NCBI GenBank assembly: GCA_031963365.1
Contig: JASSUF010000042.1
Coordinates: 1-16,796, forward strand
Direction: 5' to 3'
DNA length: 16,796 nucleotides
From: JASSUD01 sp031963365
Lineage (GTDB): Bacteria > Pseudomonadota > Gammaproteobacteria > Burkholderiales > Burkholderiaceae
Shown here: positions 1 through 6,766 of the stretch, piece after piece
Position numbering within the stretch: the first letter of the stretch is position 1
Layout: every line of letters begins with the position of its first letter
Notes under the pieces: model-generated
Told to the model about the DNA's origin: nothing
Database searches by the model: none
The model's input: only the letters and a program-made list of their open reading frames with translations
Program-made: the position numbers and the translations under genes

Positions 1-366
1 AATCCTTGCACCGCACGACCCCGAAGATGGGCCCTTTGGGGCAATTGAGGACACGCCCTAAAAAAACTGCTCCAAGAAAGAGCCCATGCTATCATCACGA
101 ATGTATTTACTGGTAGACTTCTTCGGGCATCTTCAATGATTTCCCTTTATCTCACCGTCTTTACACCTTTTCTAGCGCGTTCTTCCGATATACCCCATGG
201 CGCTCCATAATAGGGCAGCTCTTTGACTAGCCAACGCTTGAGTCAAATAGGATCATCGCATGGATGGCACGCTGGAAACGTTATTAGATCTGTTACTGCG
301 TTTGTACTTTTGTGTCTATTTTGACGCAACCAAACGCCACATACTCCCGTATATCAAGAGGCTCTT
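1..366. other. Left-edge stretch without a supportable gene
   Basis: I see no convincing complete gene here. Bases 32-58 carry a 26-27-bp motif that recurs between leuC and leuD (2794-2820). A 7-bp inverted repeat (TTTGACT at 222-228, AGTCAAA at 241-247) lies about 120 bp before the first gene and could be regulatory. On the minus strand one frame stays protein-like from about 250 down to the window edge but is broken by in-frame stops, so it may be a decayed gene. I cannot name its family. Confidence 0.4.
32..58. repeat. Dispersed 27-bp repeat, copy 1
   Basis: The core TTGGGGCAATTGAGGACA flanked by GCCC on both sides matches the segment at 2794-2820, with one extra T and one C/T change. Such near-identity between two non-coding sites 2.8 kb apart is unlikely by chance and indicates a second repeat family or an insertion-sequence end. 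It differs from the GTAGGTTGG repeat found elsewhere in the window. Confidence 0.55.
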
Positions 367-1239
367 ATGGAAACCATGCTGTATCCCGACCTTTATCAAT
401 CGCTCGAAGCTATTCGCTGGAATATGGAAAAGGATATTCCATGGGACACTTTTGATGCGAGCCTGCTCTCGGATGAGCAAGCCAAAACGATCAAAATGAA
501 TGCGATTACCGAGTGGTCCGCACTGCCTGCAACAGAAATGTTTTTGCGAGATAACCGCGATGACAGTGACTTTTGCGCCTTTATGAGTATCTGGTTCTTT
601 GAAGAGCAGAAACACTCGTTGGTTTTGATGGAATACTTAAGACGCTTTCGCCCTGAACTCGCGCCTACCGAAGAAGAACTGCATGCGGTACGTTTCCCCT
701 TTGACCCAGCGCCCCCTCTTGAAACATTGATGCTGCATTTTTGTGGGGAAATTCGCTTAAATCACTGGTATCGCCGAGCAAGTGAGTGGCATACGGAACC
801 TGTCATCAAACATATTTATGAAACCATCTCACGCGATGAAGCACGGCACGGCGGCGCCTATTTGCGTTACATGAAAAAAGCATTGAACCGGCAAGGCGAT
901 GAGGCACGCGTAGCATTTGCAAAAATTGGGGTACTTATGGCCTCTGCGCGTCGCACCGAAAAGCCTTTGCACCCAACCAATCTTCATGTGAACCGCGATC
1001 TTTTCCCCAACGACACCGTGCAATCGCGCTTGCCAGACCCTGAGTGGTTAGAGCACTGGCTCGATGAGCAAATCCGCTTTGACGGCGAATGGGAAAAGAA
1101 AGTCATCGACCGCATTTTGCACAACCTCTCGCTACTCTTTGGCGAGTCGTTTAAAACGGTACAAGAGCTTAATCGTTTCCGCAAACAGTACGTTGCCAAG
1201 CTTGCTGAGCGCACCGCTGCAGATTCAACTGCAGCATAA
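367..1239 (+). CDS. Ferritin-like diiron-carboxylate protein
   Basis: This encodes a 290-residue soluble protein with the four-helix metal-site pattern of ferritin-like and acyl-ACP-desaturase-like diiron enzymes. A Glu in the first helix (around residues 49-57) is followed by E80-x-x-H83, then a Glu in 'CGEIR' (about 128), and E158-x-x-H161. The two ExxH motifs are the strongest evidence. The substrate is unknown; Burkholderiaceae genomes carry similar proteins named only as ferritin-like domain proteins. The ATG at 367 is preceded by AAGAGG at 356-361; a second in-frame ATG lies at 376. The gene stands alone and a strong terminator follows within 30 bp, so it is monocistronic. The C-terminal third is charged and helical. 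Confidence 0.85.
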   Translation: METMLYPDLYQSLEAIRWNMEKDIPWDTFDASLLSDEQAKTIKMNAITEWSALPATEMFLRDNRDDSDFCAFMSIWFFEEQKHSLVLMEYLRRFRPELAPTEEELHAVRFPFDPAPPLETLMLHFCGEIRLNHWYRRASEWHTEPVIKHIYETISRDEARHGGAYLRYMKKALNRQGDEARVAFAKIGVLMASARRTEKPLHPTNLHVNRDLFPNDTVQSRLPDPEWLEHWLDEQIRFDGEWEKKVIDRILHNLSLLFGESFKTVQELNRFRKQYVAKLAERTAADSTAA

Positions 1240-1261
1240 GAAAACGTTTTTCTGATATCTC

Positions 1262-1302
1262 AAAAAGGGTGTCCGTACTTTATGCACGGACACCCTTTTT
1301 TT
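1262..1302 (+). terminator. Rho-independent terminator after the ferritin-like gene
   Basis: A perfect 15-bp stem pairs 1262-1276 with 1286-1300 around a 9-nt loop and runs into a T tract on the plus strand. The A tract on the left arm would let it also work on the minus strand. Confidence 0.93.
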
Positions 1303-1385
1303 GCATATTACTTACTCGCGCCTCACCACTTAACAAATAGCATAAGCCCTAATGCCAGTTCATTTATCATTTTTCCGATTCATAG

Positions 1386-1421
1386 TTGATTTAATCAATT
1401 TTAATCTTTATGATTAAAATT
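1386..1421. promoter_or_regulatory. Inverted repeats upstream of toxin-antitoxin operon, probable operator
   Basis: Two AT-rich palindromes lie side by side. TTGATT-T-AATCAA covers 1386-1398. A perfect 10-bp inverted repeat, AATTTTAATC and GATTAAAATT with a 5-nt spacer, covers 1397-1421. They share the half-site AATCAA/GATTAAA and end about 50 bp before the antitoxin ATG. Ribbon-helix-helix antitoxins typically bind such repeats to repress their own operon, so this is the likely operator; binding is inferred. Confidence 0.65.
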
Positions 1422-1473
1422 AAATTATAAGCTTAACTATAGCTGTTTTGTGAATTCATAAAGAGGTAAAGAT

Positions 1474-1749
1474 ATGGCACATATAGGACCCGCAACTAAA
1501 GTACTAACTGCACATGTACCGGTTGAGCTAGCTAAAAAGATTGACCAGTTCGCTGAGCAAAAAGAACGACCGCGTGGCTGGATCATAAAACAAGCATTAG
1601 CAGCTTGGATTGATCAAGAGGAGGAGCGTAGTCGCTTGACCTACGAAGCATTAGCCGATGTGGATACAGGACAAGTCATTAGTCACCAGGCTGTTCAAGC
1701 ATGGGCGGACAGTCTCAGCACCACTAAACCTTTACCGTTGCCGCTCTAA
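1474..1749 (+). CDS. Ribbon-helix-helix (CopG/RelB-like) antitoxin
   Basis: This 91-residue protein is the antitoxin of a type II toxin-antitoxin pair. Residues about 8-52 form the ribbon-helix-helix DNA-binding fold: the strand 'KVLTAHVP', a helix through 'LAKKIDQFAE', then 'RGWIIKQALAAWID'. The C-terminal part (about 53-90) contains the 'DVDTGQVISHQAVQAWADSL' signature common in antitoxins of ParE/RelE toxins and should wrap the toxin. The start has a good Shine-Dalgarno (AGAGGT at 1462-1467). The stop codon TAA shares its last base with the toxin start (TAATG), giving translational coupling. The inverted repeats upstream fit autorepression by the antitoxin or the complex. Confidence 0.92.
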   Translation: MAHIGPATKVLTAHVPVELAKKIDQFAEQKERPRGWIIKQALAAWIDQEEERSRLTYEALADVDTGQVISHQAVQAWADSLSTTKPLPLPL

Positions 1750-2027
1750 TGGAAGTGAAATGGACAAGCAAAGCGCTTTCGGACTTGGCGCGATTGTATG
1801 AATTTCTCGCCCCAGCTAGCCCATCGGCAGCTACACGTATTGTCCAGTCTCTTGCAGCTGCACCGGTACGCCTACAAGTAAACCCTCGTATAGGAGAGAA
1901 ACTTGAAGAGTTTACTCCGCGCGAGGTCCGCCGGATTTTTGTAAGTCATCATTATGAGATACGCTACGAAATCCAAAACTTTGTGCTTTACATATTGCGT
2001 CTTTGGCATACGCGTGAAGACCGCTAG
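1749..2027 (+). CDS. ParE/RelE-family toxin
   Basis: This 92-residue basic protein is coupled to the antitoxin through TAATG. It begins with the family's first strand ('MEVKWTSKALSDL'), then two helices (about 10-48). The core strands follow, with 'RRIFVSHHYEIRYEI' and 'VLYILRLWHTREDR' at the C-terminus; these Arg/His-rich strands are characteristic of the superfamily. Whether it acts as a gyrase poison (ParE-like) or a ribosome-dependent mRNA interferase (RelE-like) cannot be decided from sequence, although the ending and the partner's type favour ParE-like. The length is normal and there is no sign of inactivation. A degraded repeat copy follows at 2045-2080, and leuD converges from the other strand. 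Confidence 0.9.
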   Translation: MEVKWTSKALSDLARLYEFLAPASPSAATRIVQSLAAAPVRLQVNPRIGEKLEEFTPREVRRIFVSHHYEIRYEIQNFVLYILRLWHTREDR

Positions 2028-2044
2028 ATAACAGTGAGCGATAC

Positions 2045-2080
2045 GCATGTTGGGACTCATACCCTCATCACCAATCTACC
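2045..2080 (-). repeat. GTAGGTTGG repeat, copy 1 (degenerate)
   Basis: The segment from GCATGTTGGG to AATCTACC is a diverged, reverse-oriented copy of the window's 34-bp repeat. The half-sites are conserved and the centre is altered. It fills the space between the convergent toxin and leuD genes. Confidence 0.6.
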
Positions 2081-2116
2081 GTTCTTGGCCTTTTCTTATG
2101 GGTGGTAGCATTTGAA

Positions 2117-2752
2117 TCAGCTTAACCAAGGCTGACTAATTTTCAATTGCGCCTCAAATTGCTTGATTTTTTCAGCATGATGCAGCGTGACACCGATATC
2201 ATCGAGGCCATTGAGCAAACAATTTCGATGAAAAGGGGAGATATTAAATGCATATTCCACCCCCTCTACCAAGCGTATGCGCTGCGCAACCAAATCGATA
2301 GTGAGCTCGTAACTTTTAAGCAAGCGCGTTAAACCAAAAAGATGATCCATCTCTGATGGTTTAAGCGTAATGGGCAACAGGCCATTTTTTAAGCTGTTGT
2401 TATGAAAGATATCTGCAAAGCTGCGCGCTAGGATGGCGCGAAATCCATATTGCTGTAATGCCCATACCGCATGTTCACGCGAACTGCCGCACCCAAAATT
2501 GTGGCCTGCCAGCAAAATGGTTGCTTTTTGATACGTGGGTTGATTAAGAACAAAATCAGGATTTATTACGCGCACTTGGTCGGGCTGATCAGGCTCTCCA
2601 CAATCGAGGTAGCGCCACTCATCAAATGCATTGGGGCCAAAGCCTGTGCGCTTAATAGATTTTAAAAATTGCTTCGGGATAATCGCATCCGTGTCGACAT
2701 GATCCCGATCAAGCGGCACTACTGCGCCTGTATAGACCGTAAATTTTTCCAT
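2117..2752 (-). CDS. leuD: 3-isopropylmalate dehydratase small subunit
   Basis: LeuD pairs with LeuC to isomerise 2-isopropylmalate to 3-isopropylmalate in cytosolic leucine biosynthesis. The 211-residue product starts 'MEKFTVYTGAVVPLDRDHVDTDAIIPKQ...' in pieces typical of the family and carries 'NFGCGSSREHA' (about residues 84-94), the swivelling-domain motif that faces the active site. The C-terminus 'CLLNGLDDIG..L' is also typical. The reading frame is open a further 18 codons upstream (to 2806), but those codons run through a dispersed repeat and do not resemble LeuD, so the ATG at 2752 is preferred; its Shine-Dalgarno is weak. It lies 78 bp after leuC on the same strand. No leuB follows, unlike the usual leuC-leuD-leuB cluster. 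Confidence 0.95.
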   Translation of the reverse strand: MEKFTVYTGAVVPLDRDHVDTDAIIPKQFLKSIKRTGFGPNAFDEWRYLDCGEPDQPDQVRVINPDFVLNQPTYQKATILLAGHNFGCGSSREHAVWALQQYGFRAILARSFADIFHNNSLKNGLLPITLKPSEMDHLFGLTRLLKSYELTIDLVAQRIRLVEGVEYAFNISPFHRNCLLNGLDDIGVTLHHAEKIKQFEAQLKISQPWLS

Positions 2753-2793
2753 CGTATGACCGTAGGTATTGGGTAAAAGTAGAGGAGCTATAC

Positions 2794-2820
2794 GCCCTTG
2801 GGGCAATTGAGGACATGCCC
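2794..2820. repeat. Dispersed 27-bp repeat, copy 2 (between leuC and leuD)
   Basis: This matches 32-58 over the core TTGGGGCAATTGAGGACA and the flanking GCCC blocks. It occupies a third of the leuC-leuD intergenic gap and creates the spurious upstream extension of the leuD frame. GGGCA and TGCCC at its right part could form a small 5-bp hairpin within the operon mRNA. Confidence 0.55.
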
Positions 2821-2830
2821 GAGCAAACTA

Positions 2831-4255
2831 TCAATTTGCGTTACCTAACATCAGTTTGCGCACATCCACAATATGCCCTTCAATAGCAGCTGCAGCGGCC
2901 ATAGCAGGGCTCAATAAATGCGTGCGTCCACCGGCTCCCTGCCGCCCTTCAAAATTGCGGTTTGAAGTAGATGCGCAGCGCTCTCCAGACTCCAAACGGT
3001 CTGCATTCATAGCCAGACACATCGAGCATCCCGGCTCTCGCCACTCAAACCCTGCTTGTAAGAAAATTTGATCTATCCCTTCTTTTTCAGCTTGTGCTTT
3101 CACTAAACCGGAGCCGGAGACCACCATCGCCTGCCGTATCGTAGGGGCAATGCGTCGCCCTAATGTTTGCACCACATGGGCTGCGGCCCGTAAATCTTCT
3201 ATACGACCGTTCGTGCAGGAGCCAATAAAAACTTTGTCTAATTGAATAGATTCAAGAGGAGTATTGGGTTTGAGCGCCATGTAATCTAGTGCACGCTCCA
3301 TAGCGTAGCGTTTACTGTCATTGAGCTCTTGCGCCGGATCGGGAGTAGATCCATCAATAGGCAACACCATTTCTGGCGAGGTTCCCCACGTTACCTGCGG
3401 TTTAAGCGTACTTGCATCGATTTCTATCACATGATCAAAGTGCGCACCCTCATCCGACACCAGCGTGCGCCAGTACGTCAGCGCTTGTTCTCGCTGCGCA
3501 CCTGCTGGTGCAAATGGGCGATCACACAGATAATCCAATGTGGTGTTATCTACGGCAATCATCCCTGCCCGTGCACCCGCTTCAATAGCCATATTGCATA
3601 CGGTCATACGCGCTTCCATACTAAGAGCGCGAATTGTTGAACCGGCAAATTCAATCGCATAACCGGTGCCTCCTGCTGTTCCTATACGACCAATCACCGC
3701 CAAAATCACATCTTTTGCCGAGCATCCATCAGGCAACGCCCCTTCGATGCGCACTTGCATATTTTTGCTTTTCTTTTGCAGTAAAGTTTGCGTGGCCAGT
3801 ACGTGTTCAACTTCTGAAGTGCCAATACCAAAAGCCAGCGCACCAAAAGCACCATGCGTTGAGGTATGCGAGTCTCCACAGACAATCGTCATACCGGGCA
3901 GCGTTGCGCCCTGTTCAGGTCCAATGATATGCACAATACCTTGACGCACATCGTCCATTTTGAACTGCGTAATACCATGTGTTTCACAATTCGCATCTAG
4001 CGTTTCGATTTGCAATCGAGAAACGGGATCTGCAATCCCTTGGCTACGCCCAACAGTCGGAACATTGTGATCAGATACTGCGAGGTTAGCAGATACACGC
4101 CATACAGGACGCTGCGCCAAACGCAGGCCCTCAAAAGCTTGTGGGCTAGTCACTTCATGCAGTAAATGACGATCAATATAAAGCAGCGTGGTGCCATCTT
4201 CTTCGACGTGCACCACATGCGAATCCCACAATTTGTCGTATAAAGTTCTAGCCAT
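2831..4255 (-). CDS. leuC: 3-isopropylmalate dehydratase large subunit
   Basis: LeuC is the catalytic, [4Fe-4S]-binding subunit of isopropylmalate isomerase and acts with LeuD in leucine synthesis. The 474-residue product has the normal family length. Three cluster ligands are visible: Cys347 in 'IGSCTNGRIEDL', and Cys410 and Cys413 in 'PGCSMCLAMN'. The N-terminal 'SDHNVPT' and the 'CGDSHTSTHGAFGALAFGIG' block (about 126-145) are aconitase-superfamily hallmarks. The end, 'NRNFEGRQG...THLLSPAMAAAAAIEG' with about five other residues between, is intact. The start at 4255 gives the standard 'MARTLYDKLW'. It lies 38 bp downstream of murB on the same strand, so it is probably co-transcribed with murB and leuD. 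The frame shows no damage. Confidence 0.97.
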   Translation of the reverse strand: MARTLYDKLWDSHVVHVEEDGTTLLYIDRHLLHEVTSPQAFEGLRLAQRPVWRVSANLAVSDHNVPTVGRSQGIADPVSRLQIETLDANCETHGITQFKMDDVRQGIVHIIGPEQGATLPGMTIVCGDSHTSTHGAFGALAFGIGTSEVEHVLATQTLLQKKSKNMQVRIEGALPDGCSAKDVILAVIGRIGTAGGTGYAIEFAGSTIRALSMEARMTVCNMAIEAGARAGMIAVDNTTLDYLCDRPFAPAGAQREQALTYWRTLVSDEGAHFDHVIEIDASTLKPQVTWGTSPEMVLPIDGSTPDPAQELNDSKRYAMERALDYMALKPNTPLESIQLDKVFIGSCTNGRIEDLRAAAHVVQTLGRRIAPTIRQAMVVSGSGLVKAQAEKEGIDQIFLQAGFEWREPGCSMCLAMNADRLESGERCASTSNRNFEGRQGAGGRTHLLSPAMAAAAAIEGHIVDVRKLMLGNAN

Positions 4256-4293
4256 TTTTTACATTCTTTCTTTTGAAATAGTACGAAGTGCCG

Positions 4294-5319
4294 TCATCTC
4301 ACGATATAAGGCTCAGGCTCCAAATGCACACCAAAACGTTGTTGTACATCATGCGCAATGCGCTGTGCAAGCTGCCAAATATCCGCGCCTGTTGCTCCGC
4401 CATAATGAATTAAAACTAAGGCCTGTTGAGCATGCACACCTACCCTACCTTCTTGCCGCCCTCTCCAACCACATTGTTCAATAAGCCAAGCGGCTGCCAG
4501 CTTAACATTGCCGCTAGGTTGAGGATATGCAGCCATATTAGGGTAGGTATAGCTTAATACTTGGAACACGTCTTTACTCACTACCGGGTTTTTAAAAAAA
4601 CTGCCTACATTACCTTGTATGGCAGGGTCCGGGAGCTTTGCGCGTCGTACGGCCACCACGGCATCAAAAATATCACGAGGCCCCGGCTCCTTTATTTCAC
4701 GCCGTTTTAATTCATCAGAAAGTGCCGCGTACTGTCCAGAGGGCTTCCACGCTTTAGGTAGACGAAAAGTCAAAGAAGTAATGGCAAAACGATTTCGCCC
4801 TGCTCTTTTAAAAAAACTATCTCGATAGCCTAGTGCACAAGCAGCAGCATCTAGCGTTACCCACTTTCTGTTTGCCAATTCGAGTGCACGCACCTGCATT
4901 AAATAGGCACTCACCTCCATGCCATAGGCGCCAATATTTTGTATGGGCGCAGCACCGACTGTTCCAGGTATCAGTGCTAGGTTTTCTAAGCCCGGCCAAC
5001 CTTGTTCGAGCGTCCACTCCACAAAGGCTGCCCAATTTTCACCAGCACTCACTTCAATGAAGCGATGTGTGGCATCTTCATGGACCAAACGGCGCCCCTT
5101 GCAGCCCATATGCCACACAACCCCTTCAAATACCTCACTCAAAAAAAGTACATTGCTGCCAGAACCCAAAATGAGTCTTGGGCATGCTGCCGTACGCGGC
5201 TCTGCGCATGCGCTCAAAAGGTCTTCTTCACTTTGAATAAGATAGGCATAGCGCGCGCGCGCTGCTAAACCAAGCGTATTGTGGTCTTCTAGTGAGTAAT
5301 CGGTAAGGAGGGTAGACAT
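4294..5319 (-). CDS. murB: UDP-N-acetylenolpyruvoylglucosamine reductase
   Basis: MurB is the cytosolic FAD enzyme that reduces UDP-GlcNAc-enolpyruvate to UDP-MurNAc with NADPH, the second committed step of peptidoglycan synthesis. Starting at ATG 5319 it has 341 residues. The FAD domain shows 'LGSGSNVL' (51-58) and 'IPGTVGAAPIQNIGAYG' (117-133). 'GYRDSFFK' holds the catalytic Arg (166), 'GNVGSFFKNP' holds the proton-donor Ser (240), and 'LEPEPYIV' near the end holds the catalytic Glu. This is the long, E. coli-like class. A TTG at 5331 would add four residues; neither start has a good Shine-Dalgarno. The transposable element at 5339 begins only about 20 bp upstream, so the promoter must lie in or beyond the element. 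The leuCD genes follow on the same strand. Confidence 0.95.
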   Translation of the reverse strand: MSTLLTDYSLEDHNTLGLAARARYAYLIQSEEDLLSACAEPRTAACPRLILGSGSNVLFLSEVFEGVVWHMGCKGRRLVHEDATHRFIEVSAGENWAAFVEWTLEQGWPGLENLALIPGTVGAAPIQNIGAYGMEVSAYLMQVRALELANRKWVTLDAAACALGYRDSFFKRAGRNRFAITSLTFRLPKAWKPSGQYAALSDELKRREIKEPGPRDIFDAVVAVRRAKLPDPAIQGNVGSFFKNPVVSKDVFQVLSYTYPNMAAYPQPSGNVKLAAAWLIEQCGWRGRQEGRVGVHAQQALVLIHYGGATGADIWQLAQRIAHDVQQRFGVHLEPEPYIVR

Positions 5320-5373
5320 AGTGCTATTCAATGAATAACTGATGTTACGCAGGTATTTAAAAGACAGTGGTAT

Positions 5374-5407
5374 GCATGTTGGGGTTCGTGCCTCACCACC
5401 AACCTAC
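5374..5407 (-). repeat. GTAGGTTGG repeat, copy 2
   Basis: A full-length 34-bp copy in minus orientation, running from GTAGGTTGGTGG to CCCCAACATGC. Its reverse complement is identical over all 34 bp to copy 3, 52 bp away, so the pair could fold into a very stable stem. Each unit alone can form an imperfect hairpin: GTTGG-GGT with ACC-CCAAC. Confidence 0.9.
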
Positions 5408-5459
5408 GAGATGCATATATAAAATGGTTCTATTAAACTCCACGAATCACAAAAGCACG

Positions 5460-5493
5460 GTAGGTTGGTGGTGAGGCACGAACCCCAACATGC
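5460..5493 (+). repeat. GTAGGTTGG repeat, copy 3
   Basis: A full-length plus-orientation copy, the exact inverted partner of copy 2. Together they form the 34-bp inverted repeat at the core of MITE-like element 1. Confidence 0.9.
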
Positions 5494-5556
5494 AAGCCGC
5501 TGCATCCCTGATAACCAGCTTACAAAATCTCAAAAACAAAAATTAAAAGTCAGCGG

Positions 5557-5577
5557 TACGCATTGGGGTTCGTGCCC
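5557..5577 (-). repeat. GTAGGTTGG repeat, copy 4 (partial)
   Basis: Only the GCATTGGGGTTCGTGCC half remains. The sequence just before it (AAAAGTCAGCGGTA) matches the left arm of the element (AAAAGACAGTGGTA at about 5359), so this is a repeated internal module in partial form. Confidence 0.6.
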
Positions 5578-5895
5578 ACGTATACCACAATCTTTTTGAG
5601 TACCTGCGTAACATCTGTGAATAAATAATCTCAAGATCATTTTTATCTGATATACCTGATTCGTATTAGAGTTTTAACAGTAACTATGCCAAGTGTCAGC
5701 CAGAGAATTCTAGATGGAAGTCCGCCATAGCACTGAGCTACGGAGCAGTATTAAAGAAGGTTTGAAGCAGATCCTATCCATTTACGCCTTTGTACAGGAA
5801 GATTAGAATACATGTAATTTTCCAATACGCTTATTTTTAATTGTTAGACCAAGTAGTTTTTGAAATTCCTCTCTCTTGCAAGCGACCCTTAAGTT

Positions 5896-6651
5896 GTGAT
5901 TCTCTACGAACACCCTTTTAATGAGCGCATCCGAACGCTATTGCGGCTTGAAGATCTCTTTGAGCGCTTTGCCTTTTTTCTCAGCCAAGATCATGTCAGA
6001 GAACACCATTGCGCTCTGATGACACTCTTTGAGATCGCAGATGTAACCAGTCGCACTGACCTACGATCTGAGCTGATTAAAGAGCTCGATCGGCAGCGGC
6101 ATTTGCTAACCCTGTATCGGGGTAACCCTGACATCGAGCCCAATATGCTCGAAAAAATGCTTTTAAATATTCAAGGTACCCTTGATACGCTCAATAAAAT
6201 GCATGGCAAGGCGGGGCAGCATCTGGTCGACAACGAATGGTTAAGCAGCATTCGTAACCGAGCCAATATTCCTGGTGGAACCTGCCGCTTCGACTTACCA
6301 TCGTATTACGCCTGGCAGCAAAAATCGTCTGAACAGCGCCGCGGCTATATCCAAAAATGGGCAGTACCTTTTTTAGGAATACGGGATGCAATCAGAATCG
6401 TGCTCAAAATAGCCCGGGAATCCAGCCAGGTAACCAAAGTGACGGCCGTTGAAGGCAGCTATCAGCAAATGCTCTCCGGACGTGCTTATCAATTGATGCA
6501 AATACGCGTTGCCCCAGAGCTTAATGTTATTCCTGAAGCTAGCGCCAATAAGCATATGCTGTGGATTCGCTTTACTATACAAGACGGCGATATGCGTCCG
6601 CATCCTATAGATGACGATATCCCGTTTCAGCTCACTTTGTGCAATTTATAA
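5896..6651 (+). CDS. zapD: Cell division protein ZapD
   Basis: ZapD (DUF1342) binds the FtsZ C-terminal tail and cross-links FtsZ filaments at midcell. The 251-residue product carries the family's landmarks in order: 'YEHPFNERIRTLLRLEDLF' at the N-terminus, the helical 'LIKELDRQR' region, and 'GQHLVDNEWLSSIRNR' and 'PGGTCRFDLPSYYAWQ' in the middle. The beta domain follows with 'GSYQQMLSG', 'YQLMQIRV' and 'IPEASANKHMLWIRF', and it ends 'LTLCNL'. The start is GTG with only a weak Shine-Dalgarno, but the second residue onward matches the family N-terminus, so it is probably right. yacG follows on the same strand after a terminator hairpin. The usual upstream partner coaE is missing, and a transposable element lies about 280 bp upstream. 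Confidence 0.95.
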   Translation: MILYEHPFNERIRTLLRLEDLFERFAFFLSQDHVREHHCALMTLFEIADVTSRTDLRSELIKELDRQRHLLTLYRGNPDIEPNMLEKMLLNIQGTLDTLNKMHGKAGQHLVDNEWLSSIRNRANIPGGTCRFDLPSYYAWQQKSSEQRRGYIQKWAVPFLGIRDAIRIVLKIARESSQVTKVTAVEGSYQQMLSGRAYQLMQIRVAPELNVIPEASANKHMLWIRFTIQDGDMRPHPIDDDIPFQLTLCNL

Positions 6652-6682
6652 GAGACGATTTACGATCTGCTAAAAGTTACAG

Positions 6683-6719
6683 ATTGGAAAAGGCAGGCGC
6701 TACACCTGCCTTTTCCAAT
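6683..6719 (+). terminator. Hairpin terminator between zapD and yacG
   Basis: A perfect 15-bp stem (6683-6697 with 6705-6719) has a 7-nt loop and an AAAA/TTTT block inside the stem. There is no long T tail, so termination may be partial and yacG may receive some readthrough from zapD. Confidence 0.7.
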
Positions 6720-6766
6720 AATGGTATCTTAGACGCATCATAAACGCTCTAGAAAGCTAAATTGCC

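Larger units (their letters stand above)
5332..5624. mobile_element. MITE-like element 1 with 7-bp target duplication
   Basis: Element 5339-5617 (279 bp) is flanked on both sides by the direct repeat TGAATAA (5332-5338 and 5618-5624). Its ends are inverted repeats: GATGTTACGCAGGTA at the left (5341-5355) and TACCTGCGTAACATC at the right (5601-5615). Inside are two identical inverted copies of the window's 34-bp repeat and a degraded third. It has no open reading frame of note, so it is non-autonomous. The second copy at 16402-16707 has the same ends, the same left-arm sequence and similar internal organisation. Confidence 0.82.
5320..5895. other. Divergent murB/zapD intergenic region
   Basis: About half of this gap is the MITE-like element (5339-5617). 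The remaining 5618-5895 is AT-rich and I see no convincing gene. A 30-codon ATG frame at 5714-5806 has no Shine-Dalgarno and no recognisable content. Promoters for both divergent genes must lie here, but I could not pick consensus boxes with confidence. In many proteobacteria coaE would precede zapD; it is absent. Confidence 0.6.

Noticed and set aside
1..250. Possible decayed gene on the minus strand at the left edge
   Set aside because: The frame looks mildly protein-like but has in-frame stops and no family I can name; kept only as a remark in the gap entry.
316..615. 99-codon minus-strand frame and the 79-codon plus-strand frame at 260-499
   Set aside because: Both overlap the well-supported ferritin-like gene in other frames and show no family motifs or ribosome binding sites.
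5374..5493. CRISPR array from the recurring 34-bp repeats
   Set aside because: Copies are in both orientations with irregular spacing and no cas genes; they are transposon or REP-like repeats.
5714..5806. 30-codon frame upstream of zapD
   Set aside because: No ribosome binding site and no recognised sequence; could be a coaE-region remnant, but nothing supports that.
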